Source: CAWCJL01 sp963795775 (GTDB lineage Bacteria; Acidobacteriota; Terriglobia; Terriglobales; Acidobacteriaceae). Taken from it: a stretch of DNA of 64,000 nucleotides. The notes under the pieces are model-generated. The model did no database searches. It saw only the letters and a list, made by a program, of their open reading frames with translations, and had not been told where the DNA came from. This document shows, piece by piece, positions 7,657-17,467 of the stretch (within the stretch, counting starts at the first letter, position 1; each line of letters starts with the position of its first letter). A program made the translations under genes and the position numbers. The stretch is taken from the NCBI GenBank assembly GCA_963795775.1, contig CAWCJL010000003.1, positions 1 to 64,000 of the forward strand, given 5' to 3'.

Positions 7657-8837
7657 ATGAGCGCACGTTATCAACAAGGAAGCCTCAAGCGCACGAAGCG
7701 AAATCGCCAGCCGGATGTTTGGACTTTTAGGTACTACAGCATGGATTCTCAAGGACAGCGCCGTTACAAGAAAGTCGTGATGGAACCGTCCTTCAGTTCC
7801 CTGCCCGGAAAGACGCCGAAAAGGCCGTGTCCGCGCTTCGTCAAAGCATCAACGAACATATCGCAGCACCTACCACGGTCAGCGAGCTGCTGGTTCACTA
7901 CATCCGGCATGAACTGCCCAGAAAGGCCCTTTCCACTGCTGAGGGATATCGGATTTACTTTCGGCGCTACATCGAACCGAAATGGGGCTCACACCCGCTG
8001 ATCACCGTTCGCGCAGTCGAAGTGGAGCGGTGGTTAGAAAGTCTCAGGGACCGTAAAGGCGCGCCGTTGGCGCCCGGCACCAGGGCGAAGATACGGAATA
8101 TTTTGTCCGCAATCTTCTCACATGCCGTCCGGCATCAACTGACCACCAGCAATCCGATTGCAGGCGTTCGTACGTCTGCCAAACGGCAGCGCGTACCGGA
8201 GTTCCTCTCCCCAGATGAACTCCGGGCGCTGTTATCGGACCTGGACCCGCGTGAACACACCATGGTGTTGCTCGTTTGCTTGACGGGGCTGCGCCGCGGT
8301 GAACTGATGGCACTCCGCTGGCAGGATATAGACTTCGCAGAACGGCAGGTCAATGTGACGCGTTCGGTCTGGCGCAACCATGTGGGCAGGACCAAGACTC
8401 CGGGCAGTGCCAAGCCGGTACCTTTGCCCTCTTGCGTTTCTCACGCACTGTCGATGTGGAGGAGTCAGTCGCCGTATGCAGGCGACAGCGACTATGTCTT
8501 TCCTTCTCTGCAGCGCCATGGTAAACAGCCGCTCCAGCCTGACATGTTACTCAAACGACACATCCGGCCCGCCCTGAAGCGCTTACAGATCGAAAAGACG
8601 ATTGGCTGGCACTCCCTTCGACACGGTCTTGCGACGATGCTCAGACAACTTGGAGCAGACATCAAGACCTCTCAAGACATCCTCCGGCATGCAAACAGCC
8701 GGATCACAGTGGACCTCTATCAGCAGACAGTAAGCAGTGAGAGGCGCGAGGCGCAACGGCGGGTGATGGAGGTCATCCTCCCAACAACGAACGAGGGTGC
8801 TGAGGTTCAGCACCCTTCAGCACCCTCGTTTCCATAG
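7657..8837 (+). CDS. Tyrosine-type site-specific integrase (one frameshift)
   Basis: This is a phage/island integrase with an N-terminal arm-type domain (SARYQQGSLKRTKRNRQPDV), a core-binding domain (TTVSELLVHYIRHELPRKAL) and a catalytic domain. The catalytic residues are visible: Arg in TGLRRGELMALRW, the HSLRH box, RHANSR with its His, and the nucleophile Tyr in DLYQQ. A single base is missing near 7782 (GTGATGGAACC), so the gene is split into frames 7657-8001 and 7827-8837. In the repaired frame the junction reads GTVLQFPARKDAEKAVSALR. It points into the tRNA-Asp gene 46 bases downstream and probably catalysed insertion there. Confidence 0.85.
8792..8828 (+). terminator. Hairpin at the end of the integrase gene
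   Basis: CGAGGGTGCTGA (8792-8803) pairs perfectly with TCAGCACCCTCG (8817-8828), within the last codons of the integrase. It is followed by TTTCC only, so intrinsic termination is possible but weak. Confidence 0.4.
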
Positions 8838-8883
8838 CTTGAGATTTGGATCGCCGATAAATCTCTTATTCGGAGAGACTTAG

Positions 8884-8960
8884 TGGCGGGGACGACGGGG
8901 CTCGAACCCGCGACCTCTGCCGTGACAGGGCAGCATTCTAACCAACTGAACTACGTCCCC
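8884..8960 (-). tRNA. tRNA-Asp (anticodon GTC), CCA encoded
   Basis: Read on the minus strand from 8960, the gene starts GGGGACG, has a D arm (GTTCAGTTGGTTAGAAT), the anticodon stem CTGCC/GGCAG around the loop CTGTCAC with anticodon GTC, the T arm GCGGGTTCGAGCCCCGT, and closes with CGTCCCC, discriminator G and an encoded CCA at 8884-8886. All four stems pair. Its 3' end faces the integrase, the classic position of an island attachment site. Confidence 0.95.
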
Positions 8961-9180
8961 AAACCGGTAAGCCGAAGGTGCCGGGCGGCACCGATCAGCA
9001 AACTGAAGGTAGTGTACCAGAAGCGGTCGCCACGCAAGGCGACAGCGCCAGAAAACCGTGCCCGCAGGCACCCGCTTGCAACAGCACGAAGAGTCGTCGC
9101 ACGCGTGGCGGTCACCCACTTTCATGGGATACCGGATCGGGAGCACAATTCGCCGCGCTCCACGTAGTATTAGCCCTGCT

Positions 9181-10683
9181 ATGACATACGTCCTTTCGCT
9201 GGACCAGGGCACGACCAGTTCGCGCGCGATTCTTTTCGACCATGAAGGGAGAGTGCGGGCCGATGCGCAGCATGAGTTTGCGCAGGGCTATCCGCAGCCT
9301 GGATGGGTGGAGCACGATCCGTATGACATCCTGACCTCCCAACTCAGCGCTGCGGTGGAGGCGCTGACGCGTGCCGGAGCGCGCCCCCGCGACATCGCCG
9401 GGCTCGGCATTACCAACCAGCGCGAGACCACTCTGGCGTGGGACCGGGAGACCGGCAAACCGGTCTACAACGCCATTGTCTGGCAGGACCGGCGCACTGC
9501 TCCCCTATGCGAAAGATTGCGGGCGGAAGGCGCGGAAGAGATCGTGCGGCAGAAGACCGGACTGCTGCTCGACCCATACTTTTCCGGCACCAAGGTCGCC
9601 TGGATTCTCGACAACGTTCCGGGGGCACGGGGTGCGGCCGAAGCCGGCAAACTGGCCTTTGGCACCGTGGATAGCTGGCTCATCTGGAACCTGACCAGCG
9701 GCAAGCGCCATGTAACAGATCGAACCAATGCGTCACGCACACTGCTCTACAACATCGTTACGGATCGCTGGGATGCTGACCTTCTGAAGCTGCTCAATAT
9801 CCCGGAGAGCATGCTGCCGGAGGTGGTGTGGTCCAGCGAGCGCGTGGGCGAGGTAACGACGACGCTGGGCCTGGGATCGATCGAGATCGCGGGCATCGCC
9901 GGGGACCAGCAGGCGGCTATGTTCGGCCAGCTCTGCCTTCGGCCCGGCGACGCGAAGAATACGTACGGCACTGGCTGCTTTTTGCTGCAGAACATTGGCC
10001 CTCAGTTCGTGCTGTCGCAGAATCGACTGCTCACCACACTGCTATGTTCCGCAGAGAGCAAGCTCGAATATGCTCTCGAAGGCTCCGTGTTTATTGGCGG
10101 GGCTGTCGTGCAATGGCTGCGGGATAATCTCAGCCTGATTCGCACGTCGAGCGACGTCGAGGCGTTGGCGGCGAGCGTGAACGACAGCGGCGGGCTCACC
10201 TTTGTGCCTGCATTTGTGGGACTGGGAGCGCCGCACTGGGACCCCTACGCACGCGGGATGCTCATTGGGCTGGAACGCGGCACCATGCCCGGGCACATCG
10301 CCCGTGCTGCGCTTGAAAGCATCGCCTTCCAGGTTGCCGACGTGATTGACGCGATGAACGCCGATGCGAAGCAGCCGCTGCAAGAGCTTCGGGTGGACGG
10401 CGGCGCCGCTGCAAACGACCTGCTGATGCAGATCCAGGCAGACCTGCTTGGCATTCCGGTGGTGCGCCCGCCGGTGGTGGAGACGACCGCCCTGGGAGCG
10501 GCGTACTTGGCCGGACTGGCCACCGGATTCTGGGATGCTCCACAGCAGTTGTGGTCGCAGCGCGAGGCCGGGCGGCGTTTCGTCCCCACTTGCAAACCCG
10601 AGCAGGCACAAAAGGCCCGAAGCCGCTGGCGAGAAGCCGTACAGCGTTCGCGAAACTGGCTGGATACGGAGCAGGCACGATGA
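9181..10683 (+). CDS. glpK: Glycerol kinase
   Basis: The enzyme phosphorylates glycerol with ATP to glycerol 3-phosphate in the cytoplasm. The 500-residue length is normal for GlpK. Visible features are the N-terminal phosphate-binding LDQGTTSSR (residues 7-15), the glycerol-site region GLGITNQRETT, the FGGY-family segment AFVGLGAPHWDPYARG and DGGAAANDLLMQIQADLLG near the C-terminus. A longer open frame starts at 9058, but homology begins at ATG 9181. No Shine-Dalgarno precedes it; a TAGTAT box lies ten bases upstream. Its stop overlaps the glpD start (ATGA), so glpK, glpD and then glpF form a glycerol-use operon. Confidence 0.95.
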   Translation: MTYVLSLDQGTTSSRAILFDHEGRVRADAQHEFAQGYPQPGWVEHDPYDILTSQLSAAVEALTRAGARPRDIAGLGITNQRETTLAWDRETGKPVYNAIVWQDRRTAPLCERLRAEGAEEIVRQKTGLLLDPYFSGTKVAWILDNVPGARGAAEAGKLAFGTVDSWLIWNLTSGKRHVTDRTNASRTLLYNIVTDRWDADLLKLLNIPESMLPEVVWSSERVGEVTTTLGLGSIEIAGIAGDQQAAMFGQLCLRPGDAKNTYGTGCFLLQNIGPQFVLSQNRLLTTLLCSAESKLEYALEGSVFIGGAVVQWLRDNLSLIRTSSDVEALAASVNDSGGLTFVPAFVGLGAPHWDPYARGMLIGLERGTMPGHIARAALESIAFQVADVIDAMNADAKQPLQELRVDGGAAANDLLMQIQADLLGIPVVRPPVVETTALGAAYLAGLATGFWDAPQQLWSQREAGRRFVPTCKPEQAQKARSRWREAVQRSRNWLDTEQAR

Positions 10684-12245
10684 AGCGTGAAGAGATGATC
10701 GCGCGCGTAAAGGCGCGCACGGAACCGTGGGACATGGTCGTGATCGGTGGCGGAGCCACCGGCGTCGGCATCGCTGTCGATGCCGCGACGCGCGGCTTCG
10801 ATGTGCTCCTGCTGGAGCGCGAAGACTTCGGCAAAGCCACCTCCAGCCGCAGCACCAAGCTGGTGCATGGCGGAGTGCGGTATCTCGAGCAGGGCAACAT
10901 CTCGCTGGTGATGGAGGCGCTCAAAGAGCGCGGCCTGCTGCGCGAGAATGCGCCTCACCTGGTGCATGACCTCGCGTTTGTCGTCCCGAATTATTCCTGG
11001 TGGGAGGCTCCCTTCTACGGCATCGGGATGAAGGTCTACGACCTGCTCGCCGGAAAATACGGCTTCGGCCGCTCGCGCATTCTCTCACGGGAAGACACGC
11101 TGGAGCGGCTTCCCACCATCCGCACCGACGGACTCAAGGGTGGCGTTGTCTACTACGACGGCCAGTTCGATGACACACGCCTTTTACTTCACCTCGCGGA
11201 AACCGCCGCCGACCACGGCGCGACACTGGTGAACTACGCCGGCGTGGTCGCGATCAGCAAGGACGAGGAAGGCTTCGTCAACGGCGTGGTCGCGGTCGAT
11301 GCGGAGACTGGTGAACGGCTGATCGCGCCCGCTCGCGCTGTCATCAATGCCACTGGCATCTTCACCGACGAGATACGCAAACTCTCCGACCCCGAGGCGT
11401 CCGGCATGGTGACGCCAAGCCAGGGCATCCACCTGGTGTTCGAGCGTTCGTTCCTGCGCGGCGACAGCGCCATTATGGTGCCGCACACCAGCGATGGCCG
11501 GGTCCTGTTCGCCATTCCCTGGCACGGTCATACGGTGGTGGGGACGACCGACACGCCGATCGATGCTCCGAGCTACGACCCGCTGCCCTTTGAGCAGGAG
11601 ATTGAATTCATTCTTGAAACGGCGGAACGCTATCTGAGCCGGCCGCCAAAACGGGAAGACATTCTCAGCATCTACACCGGCATTCGTCCACTGGTGCGCC
11701 CGATCGGGGGCAACGGTAAGACCTCTGCTATCTCGCGCGACCACACGATTCACGTGGACAACTCCGGGCTGCTCACTATCGCCGGCGGCAAGTGGACCAC
11801 GTATCGTCACATGGCGGAGGATGCAGTCGATCACGCGATCATGCTGGGCAAGTTGGCGGACGCGCCGTGCGTTACGGAGCATCTCCACGTGCACGGGTAT
11901 ATGCAGGATGCGGAACGGCTGGGCCCGCTGGAGGTCTACGGCTCCGACGCGGAGCATGTGCGCGCACTGGCCGCAGCCGATCCACAATTAGCCACGCCGC
12001 TCCATCCCGCACTTCCCTACACCGGCGCGGAGGTGGTGTGGGGAGCGCGGCAAGAGATGGCGCGCACTGTCGATGACATCCTGTCCCGGCGCACACGCGC
12101 GCTCTTCCTGAACGCGGCCGCGGCGCGCGCCATGGCACCCGCAGTGGTCCAGATTCTGGCGCGCGAACTGGGCCGCGACGACGCATGGATCGCGCGCGAG
12201 CTGGCCGCCTTCGACGCGCTTTCCAGTGGGTACATTGCAAAATAG
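10680..12245 (+). CDS. glpD: Aerobic glycerol-3-phosphate dehydrogenase
   Basis: This FAD flavoprotein at the inner membrane oxidises glycerol 3-phosphate to dihydroxyacetone phosphate and passes electrons to quinone. The 521-residue protein has the FAD-binding VVIGGGATGVGIAVDAATRG near residue 20, the family signature KLVHGGVRYLEQG, GGKWTTYRHMAEDA in the FAD domain and a C-terminal helical domain beginning near YTGAEVVWGARQEMARTVDD. ATG 10680 overlaps the glpK stop, indicating translational coupling. It acts directly after GlpK in the pathway. Confidence 0.95.
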   Translation: MKREEMIARVKARTEPWDMVVIGGGATGVGIAVDAATRGFDVLLLEREDFGKATSSRSTKLVHGGVRYLEQGNISLVMEALKERGLLRENAPHLVHDLAFVVPNYSWWEAPFYGIGMKVYDLLAGKYGFGRSRILSREDTLERLPTIRTDGLKGGVVYYDGQFDDTRLLLHLAETAADHGATLVNYAGVVAISKDEEGFVNGVVAVDAETGERLIAPARAVINATGIFTDEIRKLSDPEASGMVTPSQGIHLVFERSFLRGDSAIMVPHTSDGRVLFAIPWHGHTVVGTTDTPIDAPSYDPLPFEQEIEFILETAERYLSRPPKREDILSIYTGIRPLVRPIGGNGKTSAISRDHTIHVDNSGLLTIAGGKWTTYRHMAEDAVDHAIMLGKLADAPCVTEHLHVHGYMQDAERLGPLEVYGSDAEHVRALAAADPQLATPLHPALPYTGAEVVWGARQEMARTVDDILSRRTRALFLNAAAARAMAPAVVQILARELGRDDAWIARELAAFDALSSGYIAK

Positions 12246-12320
12246 CGCGCCCGCACGGTAGTGTGTGCATGGCCATTGGTCAATCCTTGCAGTTCGAAAC
12301 CATGGAGGAATAGCCACCCG

Positions 12321-13049
12321 ATGCGGTCACCGATGCTGGGCGAGTTCATGGGCACGCTGATCATGATGCTGCTGGGCAACGGCGTGGTCGCGGGCGTGTT
12401 GCTCAAACGTTCCAAGGCCGAAGGCTCCGGATGGATCGTCATCACCACCGGATGGTGCTTCGCTGTGCTCGCCGGAATCTTTACGGCCACGCTTTTCGGC
12501 AGCCCAGACGCGCACCTGAATCCGGCCATCACGCTGGCCTTCGGCATCAAGAACCACAGCTTTGCCACGTTGCTGCCCTATGCCTGTGCGCAGCTTGCGG
12601 GCGCATTCGCCGGCGCCGTGCTGGTCTGGCTGCACTACCATCCGCACTGGGCGCCTACTGACGACACGACCAGCAAACTGGCCTGTTTCTGTACCATTCC
12701 GGCCATTCGATCAACGGCGTGGAATGTGCTAAGCGAAGCCATCGCGACGGCAGTGCTGATATTGGTTGCCGGCGCTATCAGCTCCAAGCTCGTGCTTTCG
12801 ACGGGTGCCGCGGCTGGGCTCAGCCCATACCTGGTGAGCTGCGTGGTGTGGGGTATCGGGCTCTCGCTCGGAGGCACCACGGGCTACGCTATGAACCCCG
12901 TGCGCGACTTCGGCCCACGCTGCGCGCATGCCTTGCTGCCCATCGCTGGAAAGGGCGGCTCGGACTGGAGCTACGCACCAGTGCCGATCATTGGCCCGCT
13001 GCTCGGTGCGCTGCTGGCCGGGTTCGTGCTTCGCACGCTCGGAGCCTGA
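12321..13049 (+). CDS. glpF: Glycerol uptake facilitator (aquaglyceroporin)
   Basis: This MIP-family channel lets glycerol diffuse across the inner membrane. The 242-residue protein has six predicted membrane helices and two half-helix motifs: NPA at 67-69 and NPV at 192-194, followed by RD (195-196), the Asp typical of glycerol-conducting members. The second motif has Val instead of Ala, a variation seen in some family members. ATG 12321 has GGAGGA about ten bases upstream; the open frame extends further to 12261 without support. It follows glpD by 75 bases and completes the uptake-phosphorylation-oxidation set. Confidence 0.92.
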   Translation: MRSPMLGEFMGTLIMMLLGNGVVAGVLLKRSKAEGSGWIVITTGWCFAVLAGIFTATLFGSPDAHLNPAITLAFGIKNHSFATLLPYACAQLAGAFAGAVLVWLHYHPHWAPTDDTTSKLACFCTIPAIRSTAWNVLSEAIATAVLILVAGAISSKLVLSTGAAAGLSPYLVSCVVWGIGLSLGGTTGYAMNPVRDFGPRCAHALLPIAGKGGSDWSYAPVPIIGPLLGALLAGFVLRTLGA

Positions 13050-13129
13050 TGCGGCCCCGCTTGCACTTATGCGAGCGCCTCTGCAGCCGCCCGCGTATTG
13101 ATGGTGCTCCACCGTGTTCGCCTTCGGAA

Positions 13130-15712
13130 TCAAGGATTCACCTGCACCGAGATTCCCGTCGAGACATGCGGATTAAACAAGCCCGCGCCGTAGTACGAGG
13201 CCGTAATGACGTGGTAACCGCTGCGCAGCTTGGTGGTTGTAAAGTGCGTCGTGCCGTTGGTCAGCGTGGCCGTGCCCAGGGTGGTAGGGCCATCTTTGAA
13301 CGCTACCGTGCCATACGGCGGACCCACACCGGGGACAGAGGCCGCAATCGTCACAGAGAAGGTGACGGAATGTCCCGCCGTGATCGTCCTTGCGCTGCTG
13401 GCGAGCACTATACGCGTGCCTCCCTGGTTGTAAAGGATGATCGGGGCGGCGCTGCCGGGGTGAGAGACGACGAGGTCGGCGGCGCCATCGCCGTTGAGAT
13501 CGCCGACACCGAGCAGGCCTGACTGAGAGCCGTTCTGTGCGTTGTACACCTCCGGAGCACCCAACTTGCCATTTCCCAGTCCCGGCAGGAGCAGCAGATT
13601 GCCGCTCTCGGTTGTAGCGATGACATCCACGTCGCCACGCCCGCGCAGGTCGGCTGTGGTTATGGCATTGAGCGGATCGACGCCCGTAGCGTAGTGCATC
13701 GCCGGCTGAAAGGTACCGTCACCTTTGCCCAGCAGAACGGATACTTTTGTTGTCCCAGCGACTACCAGGTCGAGATTGCCGTCACGGTTGAAATCGGCAT
13801 AGGCGAGCGAGAACGGACTGGAGCTCACCGCATACTCCCGTTGCGCTTGAAATGTTCCGTCACCCCTCCCCAGCAGTACGCTCACGCTGTTGCTCCCCTG
13901 GTTCACAACGACGAGATCCGTCTTGCCGTCGTGGTTCACATCGCGCTGCGCCAGGAAGACCGGTTGTGCGCCGACCGCATAGTCCACCGCGGGCCCAAAG
14001 CTTTCGCCACCGTTGCCCAGCAGGACCTGCACCGTGTTGCCGTTCAGGATTGCCACATCGGACTTGCCGTCGCGGTTGAAGTCTCCTCCCGCAAGCACCG
14101 CCGCCGTAGTACTGCTAAAGCTGCGCGTGGGCGAGGAAAAGTATCCATACCCGTTGTTGAAATAAACCTCAACGTCATTCGGCGGTGATGTATAGGTGCC
14201 GATCGCGATCGCATCCAGGCTGCTGTCGCCGTTGTAGTAGCCGAGGCCGACCGAAGATGTGGCGTTCGGCCCGAGGGAGGGCGCCGGGAACTTGCTCAGC
14301 CCGATGCCAGTGCTGCTGAGAGCCGGATGGAGAAAGGCGCGATGATCGCCGCCACCGCATATGGCCGGATCTGGAGAGGCAAATGCCAGCACGTCGGCGA
14401 TGCCGTCGTGGTTCAGATCGGCAGGCGGTTCGAGGGCCTGCACATAGGCGTCGAGTTCAAGGGACGCAGGCAGATGGAAATGGCCGTCGGGCAGAGCCAG
14501 ATACACAGTGGGCCCATTGATCGTTCCGTAGATCACATCGGCATGACCGTCGCCATTCACATCGGCAGCGATCATCCCATATCCGCTCCCGTCAGCCTTG
14601 TAGTTCGAGGCAGCACGCAGCCTGCCTGCGCCGTCGTTCAACAGGACGCTGAAGGAAGCGCTATCGTTATTGCGTACCAGGATGTCGGGCCTGCCATCGT
14701 GGTTGACGTCGGCCGCGAGCGGCGGCCCAGAAACCATGCCAAGCCTGTACGAGCGAATTCCACCAAAGGTGCCGTTCCCATTTCCGGGTGCGACAAAGAG
14801 CCCCGTGCCGGCACAGCCATTGGCCTTCTGGTCGCTGGTGGCCACCAGATCGAGTTCGCCATCGCCGCGCAGATCAACGGCGATCAGCCCACCCATGCCA
14901 ACGTTGGCCGTGATTCCCGGGAAGCTGACGTTTGCGCCTTCGTGAAAGCTCCCGTCACCATTGCCGAGAAACATGCGGACTTGGGAGGTACCATCGGCCA
15001 CGGCCAGGTCTAGCCGGCCATCGCGATTGAAATCCCCCGGCACTAGCAGGCCATAGTTCGAGGCGTTCGATCCCGGAACTTCTGATGTCGTGACGGCAGC
15101 GCCGAATGTGCCATCGCCCCGGCCGGGCAGTACGCGGATTGCCTGGCTGTTCATGTCCCAGACCGCGAGGTCCAGCTTGCCGTCACCGTTAAAATCCGCC
15201 GTGACTCCCGTCGGGCAATAGGCATGGCACACCACCGCGCCCGGAGCGAGCAAGCGGAAGGTGTCGTCCTGCTGACCCGCGAGAAGCTGCACCTGCCCAC
15301 TGGTATTGATCGTTACCATGTCGAGACGGCCGTCGCGGTTGAAGTCGCCTTTGGCGGGAAACACGCCATTTGGACCGCCCAAGATGGTGTACATCGAAGG
15401 CAGCTTGTACGCCACCTTGACCTTGCCGAAGGTGCCATTGCCCAGGCCCGGGAAGATATTAATGTCCGTAGCCGCGATGTTCGGGTCTGCGTTGACCACG
15501 ATGAGATCCGGCACCCCATCCCCGTTCATATCCGTAACGGCGACGGGATCGGAGTACTCGTAGGTGGATGGATAAATGGGGTGAACCAGGGGCGCAAAGC
15601 GGTTTTGTAACTGCGCATTCCCCGGAGGCACAAAACATGGCGCTAGGAGCGTGAGTGCGACGCAAGAGATGAACGAGGGGTACAGCTGTGTAAAACGGAA
15701 GGCAGAAGACAT
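13130..15712 (-). CDS. Secreted FG-GAP/VCBS repeat protein with C-terminal Ig-like domain, 860 aa
   Basis: The start at ATG 15712 (GGAG eight bases upstream) gives a signal peptide with a hydrophobic core (FISCVALTLLAPCFVPPGNA). The body is a long series of FG-GAP/VCBS repeats with calcium-loop sequences such as DFNRDGRLDL, DVNHDGRPDI and DLNGDGAADL, alternating with FLGNGDGSF-type turns, expected to form beta-propellers. The last 95 residues look like a bacterial Ig-like domain (SVTFSVTIAAS, GTVAFKDGPTTLG, TTKLRSGYHVITASY). Such proteins are abundant in Acidobacteria and are probably cell-surface or extracellular adhesion or binding proteins; the ligand is unknown. Confidence 0.85.
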   Translation of the reverse strand: MSSAFRFTQLYPSFISCVALTLLAPCFVPPGNAQLQNRFAPLVHPIYPSTYEYSDPVAVTDMNGDGVPDLIVVNADPNIAATDINIFPGLGNGTFGKVKVAYKLPSMYTILGGPNGVFPAKGDFNRDGRLDMVTINTSGQVQLLAGQQDDTFRLLAPGAVVCHAYCPTGVTADFNGDGKLDLAVWDMNSQAIRVLPGRGDGTFGAAVTTSEVPGSNASNYGLLVPGDFNRDGRLDLAVADGTSQVRMFLGNGDGSFHEGANVSFPGITANVGMGGLIAVDLRGDGELDLVATSDQKANGCAGTGLFVAPGNGNGTFGGIRSYRLGMVSGPPLAADVNHDGRPDILVRNNDSASFSVLLNDGAGRLRAASNYKADGSGYGMIAADVNGDGHADVIYGTINGPTVYLALPDGHFHLPASLELDAYVQALEPPADLNHDGIADVLAFASPDPAICGGGDHRAFLHPALSSTGIGLSKFPAPSLGPNATSSVGLGYYNGDSSLDAIAIGTYTSPPNDVEVYFNNGYGYFSSPTRSFSSTTAAVLAGGDFNRDGKSDVAILNGNTVQVLLGNGGESFGPAVDYAVGAQPVFLAQRDVNHDGKTDLVVVNQGSNSVSVLLGRGDGTFQAQREYAVSSSPFSLAYADFNRDGNLDLVVAGTTKVSVLLGKGDGTFQPAMHYATGVDPLNAITTADLRGRGDVDVIATTESGNLLLLPGLGNGKLGAPEVYNAQNGSQSGLLGVGDLNGDGAADLVVSHPGSAAPIILYNQGGTRIVLASSARTITAGHSVTFSVTIAASVPGVGPPYGTVAFKDGPTTLGTATLTNGTTHFTTTKLRSGYHVITASYYGAGLFNPHVSTGISVQVNP

Positions 15713-15840
15713 GGCAAGCTCCAGAACAACGTGGGCGTACAGGGGAACCCGAGGGAGCGGAAGCGTGGCTCGCTGGAACTCTACGCAGCGCAAATGGCGT
15801 TGGTCAAGCAGGCTCTTAGCACCGCTTTTCAGCGAAATAG

Positions 15841-17376
15841 CTATTGGTCCAGGTCAAAGATCAGCGTCTGGATGTCTGCGTGCTGGGTTCGTAGCAGCGG
15901 CGGCTTGCAGAAGTCGCTCACCATATGCGGCGAATCCATGCCGGCGTCTATGGGCTCGACTGCGTGGAAGCATCCGGTATACGGTTCCCATGCGGTGGCA
16001 ACGTAATAGCGCACGCCATAGTCGCGGAGCGTAGTTCGCAGGTCGTCCTGCCGCCGCACGTGCAGGAGAAAACCGCGATCCATCATGAGGCCCTCCGCCT
16101 GCACCACCGGATAGGGCAGCAGGTACGCGGTCATCCCGGCACGGTCCCCCATGGCGTAAATGCCCGGATGCGTCGTCGCGAAATCGTGGACCTCTTCTGC
16201 GGTCTGGTAGAAATCGGCCTGCCCGGGAATCCAGGCAAGCGTGCCGGCGCGCACCACCGCGGCCAGCGCAACCACGACCGCGACGGCGCGCGGTCCCCAT
16301 GCGGCTACCCGCCTGATCTCCGGCGAGACACGTGCAGCGGCAATTGAAGCTGCGCTGCCAAACCAGAGCGCCACTCCGCCGCAAAGTCCCACGCGGAAGA
16401 TCCAGTAGTACCAGGGCCACATCTCCCAATCGCTGCGCAGCGAAAGCACAAAGACCAGAAGCCAGGGAAAGAGCAGCATCGCGGATAGCACGGCGCGCGC
16501 AACCGGGCTGAAGCGCCGAAGCACAAAGGGCAGCAACGTCACGCCCGCAATTGCGACCGCCAGGTTGAGCTTGGCGAAACGCGGCACATCCAGCACGCTG
16601 TACCAGATGACCGGCGCAGGCCGGTAGCCCCAACGCAACTGCTTGGCGAGGCCGGAAACCGGCATCCACAAACCAAAGTGCATCCGGTTAAAGGCGAAGT
16701 AGGCCACCAGCGGGAGGAGCCCCATCGCCAGCCAGGCGGCGGACCGGAGCGTTATATTCCCACGCACGGACGGCGCAATCAACAGCAGGCACCCGAGCAG
16801 AATGACAAAGAGCAGGCTATCGAGGCGCGCCAGCACCAGCGCCGAAGCGAGCAGTCCTGCTCCGCCCCACCAACGTGGGCGCCGGGCCGGAGTCCAGCCC
16901 AGCACGTACACGCAAAGCGCCAGCGCCAGCGGAAGCGCCAGTGTGACCTCCATGCCGTAGAAGAAGAGGTCCAGCGAATTCAGCGCGACGTAGGCCGCAA
17001 GTACTGCAGGAACCCACCCATGCACGCCTAACATGCGGAAAATACGGAGCGCCAGCGCATACACCGCGATTGCGGCAACCACACTGGTGAGGGCCACGAA
17101 GCCGAGGATCCACCGCGGCGCCATGGACACGCGACAGAGCGCCGTCAGCAGCAGCAGCCATAGCGGGTGGTATCCGTTCGTGCGTACCAGCCCGTTAAAG
17201 GTCGAGCCGTGACCGGTCGCAAGGTTGCGAGCCACAATCAGGTAATAGAAGAAGTCATCGCGCATCCAGGTCATCCAGGGATAACGCGCCAGTTGACCAG
17301 GCCAGAAGGGCCGCGAGGCGATGCCGAGCGCAGCGCACGCGACCAGTGCGCCGGCAAGGGGATCAGCCGACTGCAT
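15841..17376 (-). CDS. Multi-pass membrane protein, GT-C glycosyltransferase-like, 511 aa
   Basis: The protein has about ten hydrophobic segments and, near the N-terminus after the first helix, the sequence WMRDDFFYYLIVARNLATGH followed by NGYHPLW. An acidic DD motif in the first periplasmic loop is the hallmark of GT-C enzymes, which transfer sugars from polyprenyl-phosphate carriers. The C-terminal soluble segment contains FYQTAEEVHDFATTHPG. I infer a glycosyltransferase or mannosyltransferase-like role in the envelope; the substrate is unknown. It is not clearly operonic with its neighbours. Confidence 0.6.
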   Translation of the reverse strand: MQSADPLAGALVACAALGIASRPFWPGQLARYPWMTWMRDDFFYYLIVARNLATGHGSTFNGLVRTNGYHPLWLLLLTALCRVSMAPRWILGFVALTSVVAAIAVYALALRIFRMLGVHGWVPAVLAAYVALNSLDLFFYGMEVTLALPLALALCVYVLGWTPARRPRWWGGAGLLASALVLARLDSLLFVILLGCLLLIAPSVRGNITLRSAAWLAMGLLPLVAYFAFNRMHFGLWMPVSGLAKQLRWGYRPAPVIWYSVLDVPRFAKLNLAVAIAGVTLLPFVLRRFSPVARAVLSAMLLFPWLLVFVLSLRSDWEMWPWYYWIFRVGLCGGVALWFGSAASIAAARVSPEIRRVAAWGPRAVAVVVALAAVVRAGTLAWIPGQADFYQTAEEVHDFATTHPGIYAMGDRAGMTAYLLPYPVVQAEGLMMDRGFLLHVRRQDDLRTTLRDYGVRYYVATAWEPYTGCFHAVEPIDAGMDSPHMVSDFCKPPLLRTQHADIQTLIFDLDQ

Positions 17377-17467
17377 GTTTGCTGGCAGGGTGCGGGGGAG
17401 CCGGCATGGGTTGTTGTTCAGCGTACACCAAGGGTGGTGCGGGAAAACTTAAGGCAACGTCCTCTGG

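Noticed and set aside
8883..9167. 94-codon plus-strand ORF starting MAGTTGLEPATSAV
   Set aside because: It is the reverse complement of the tRNA-Asp gene, a well-known spurious translation.
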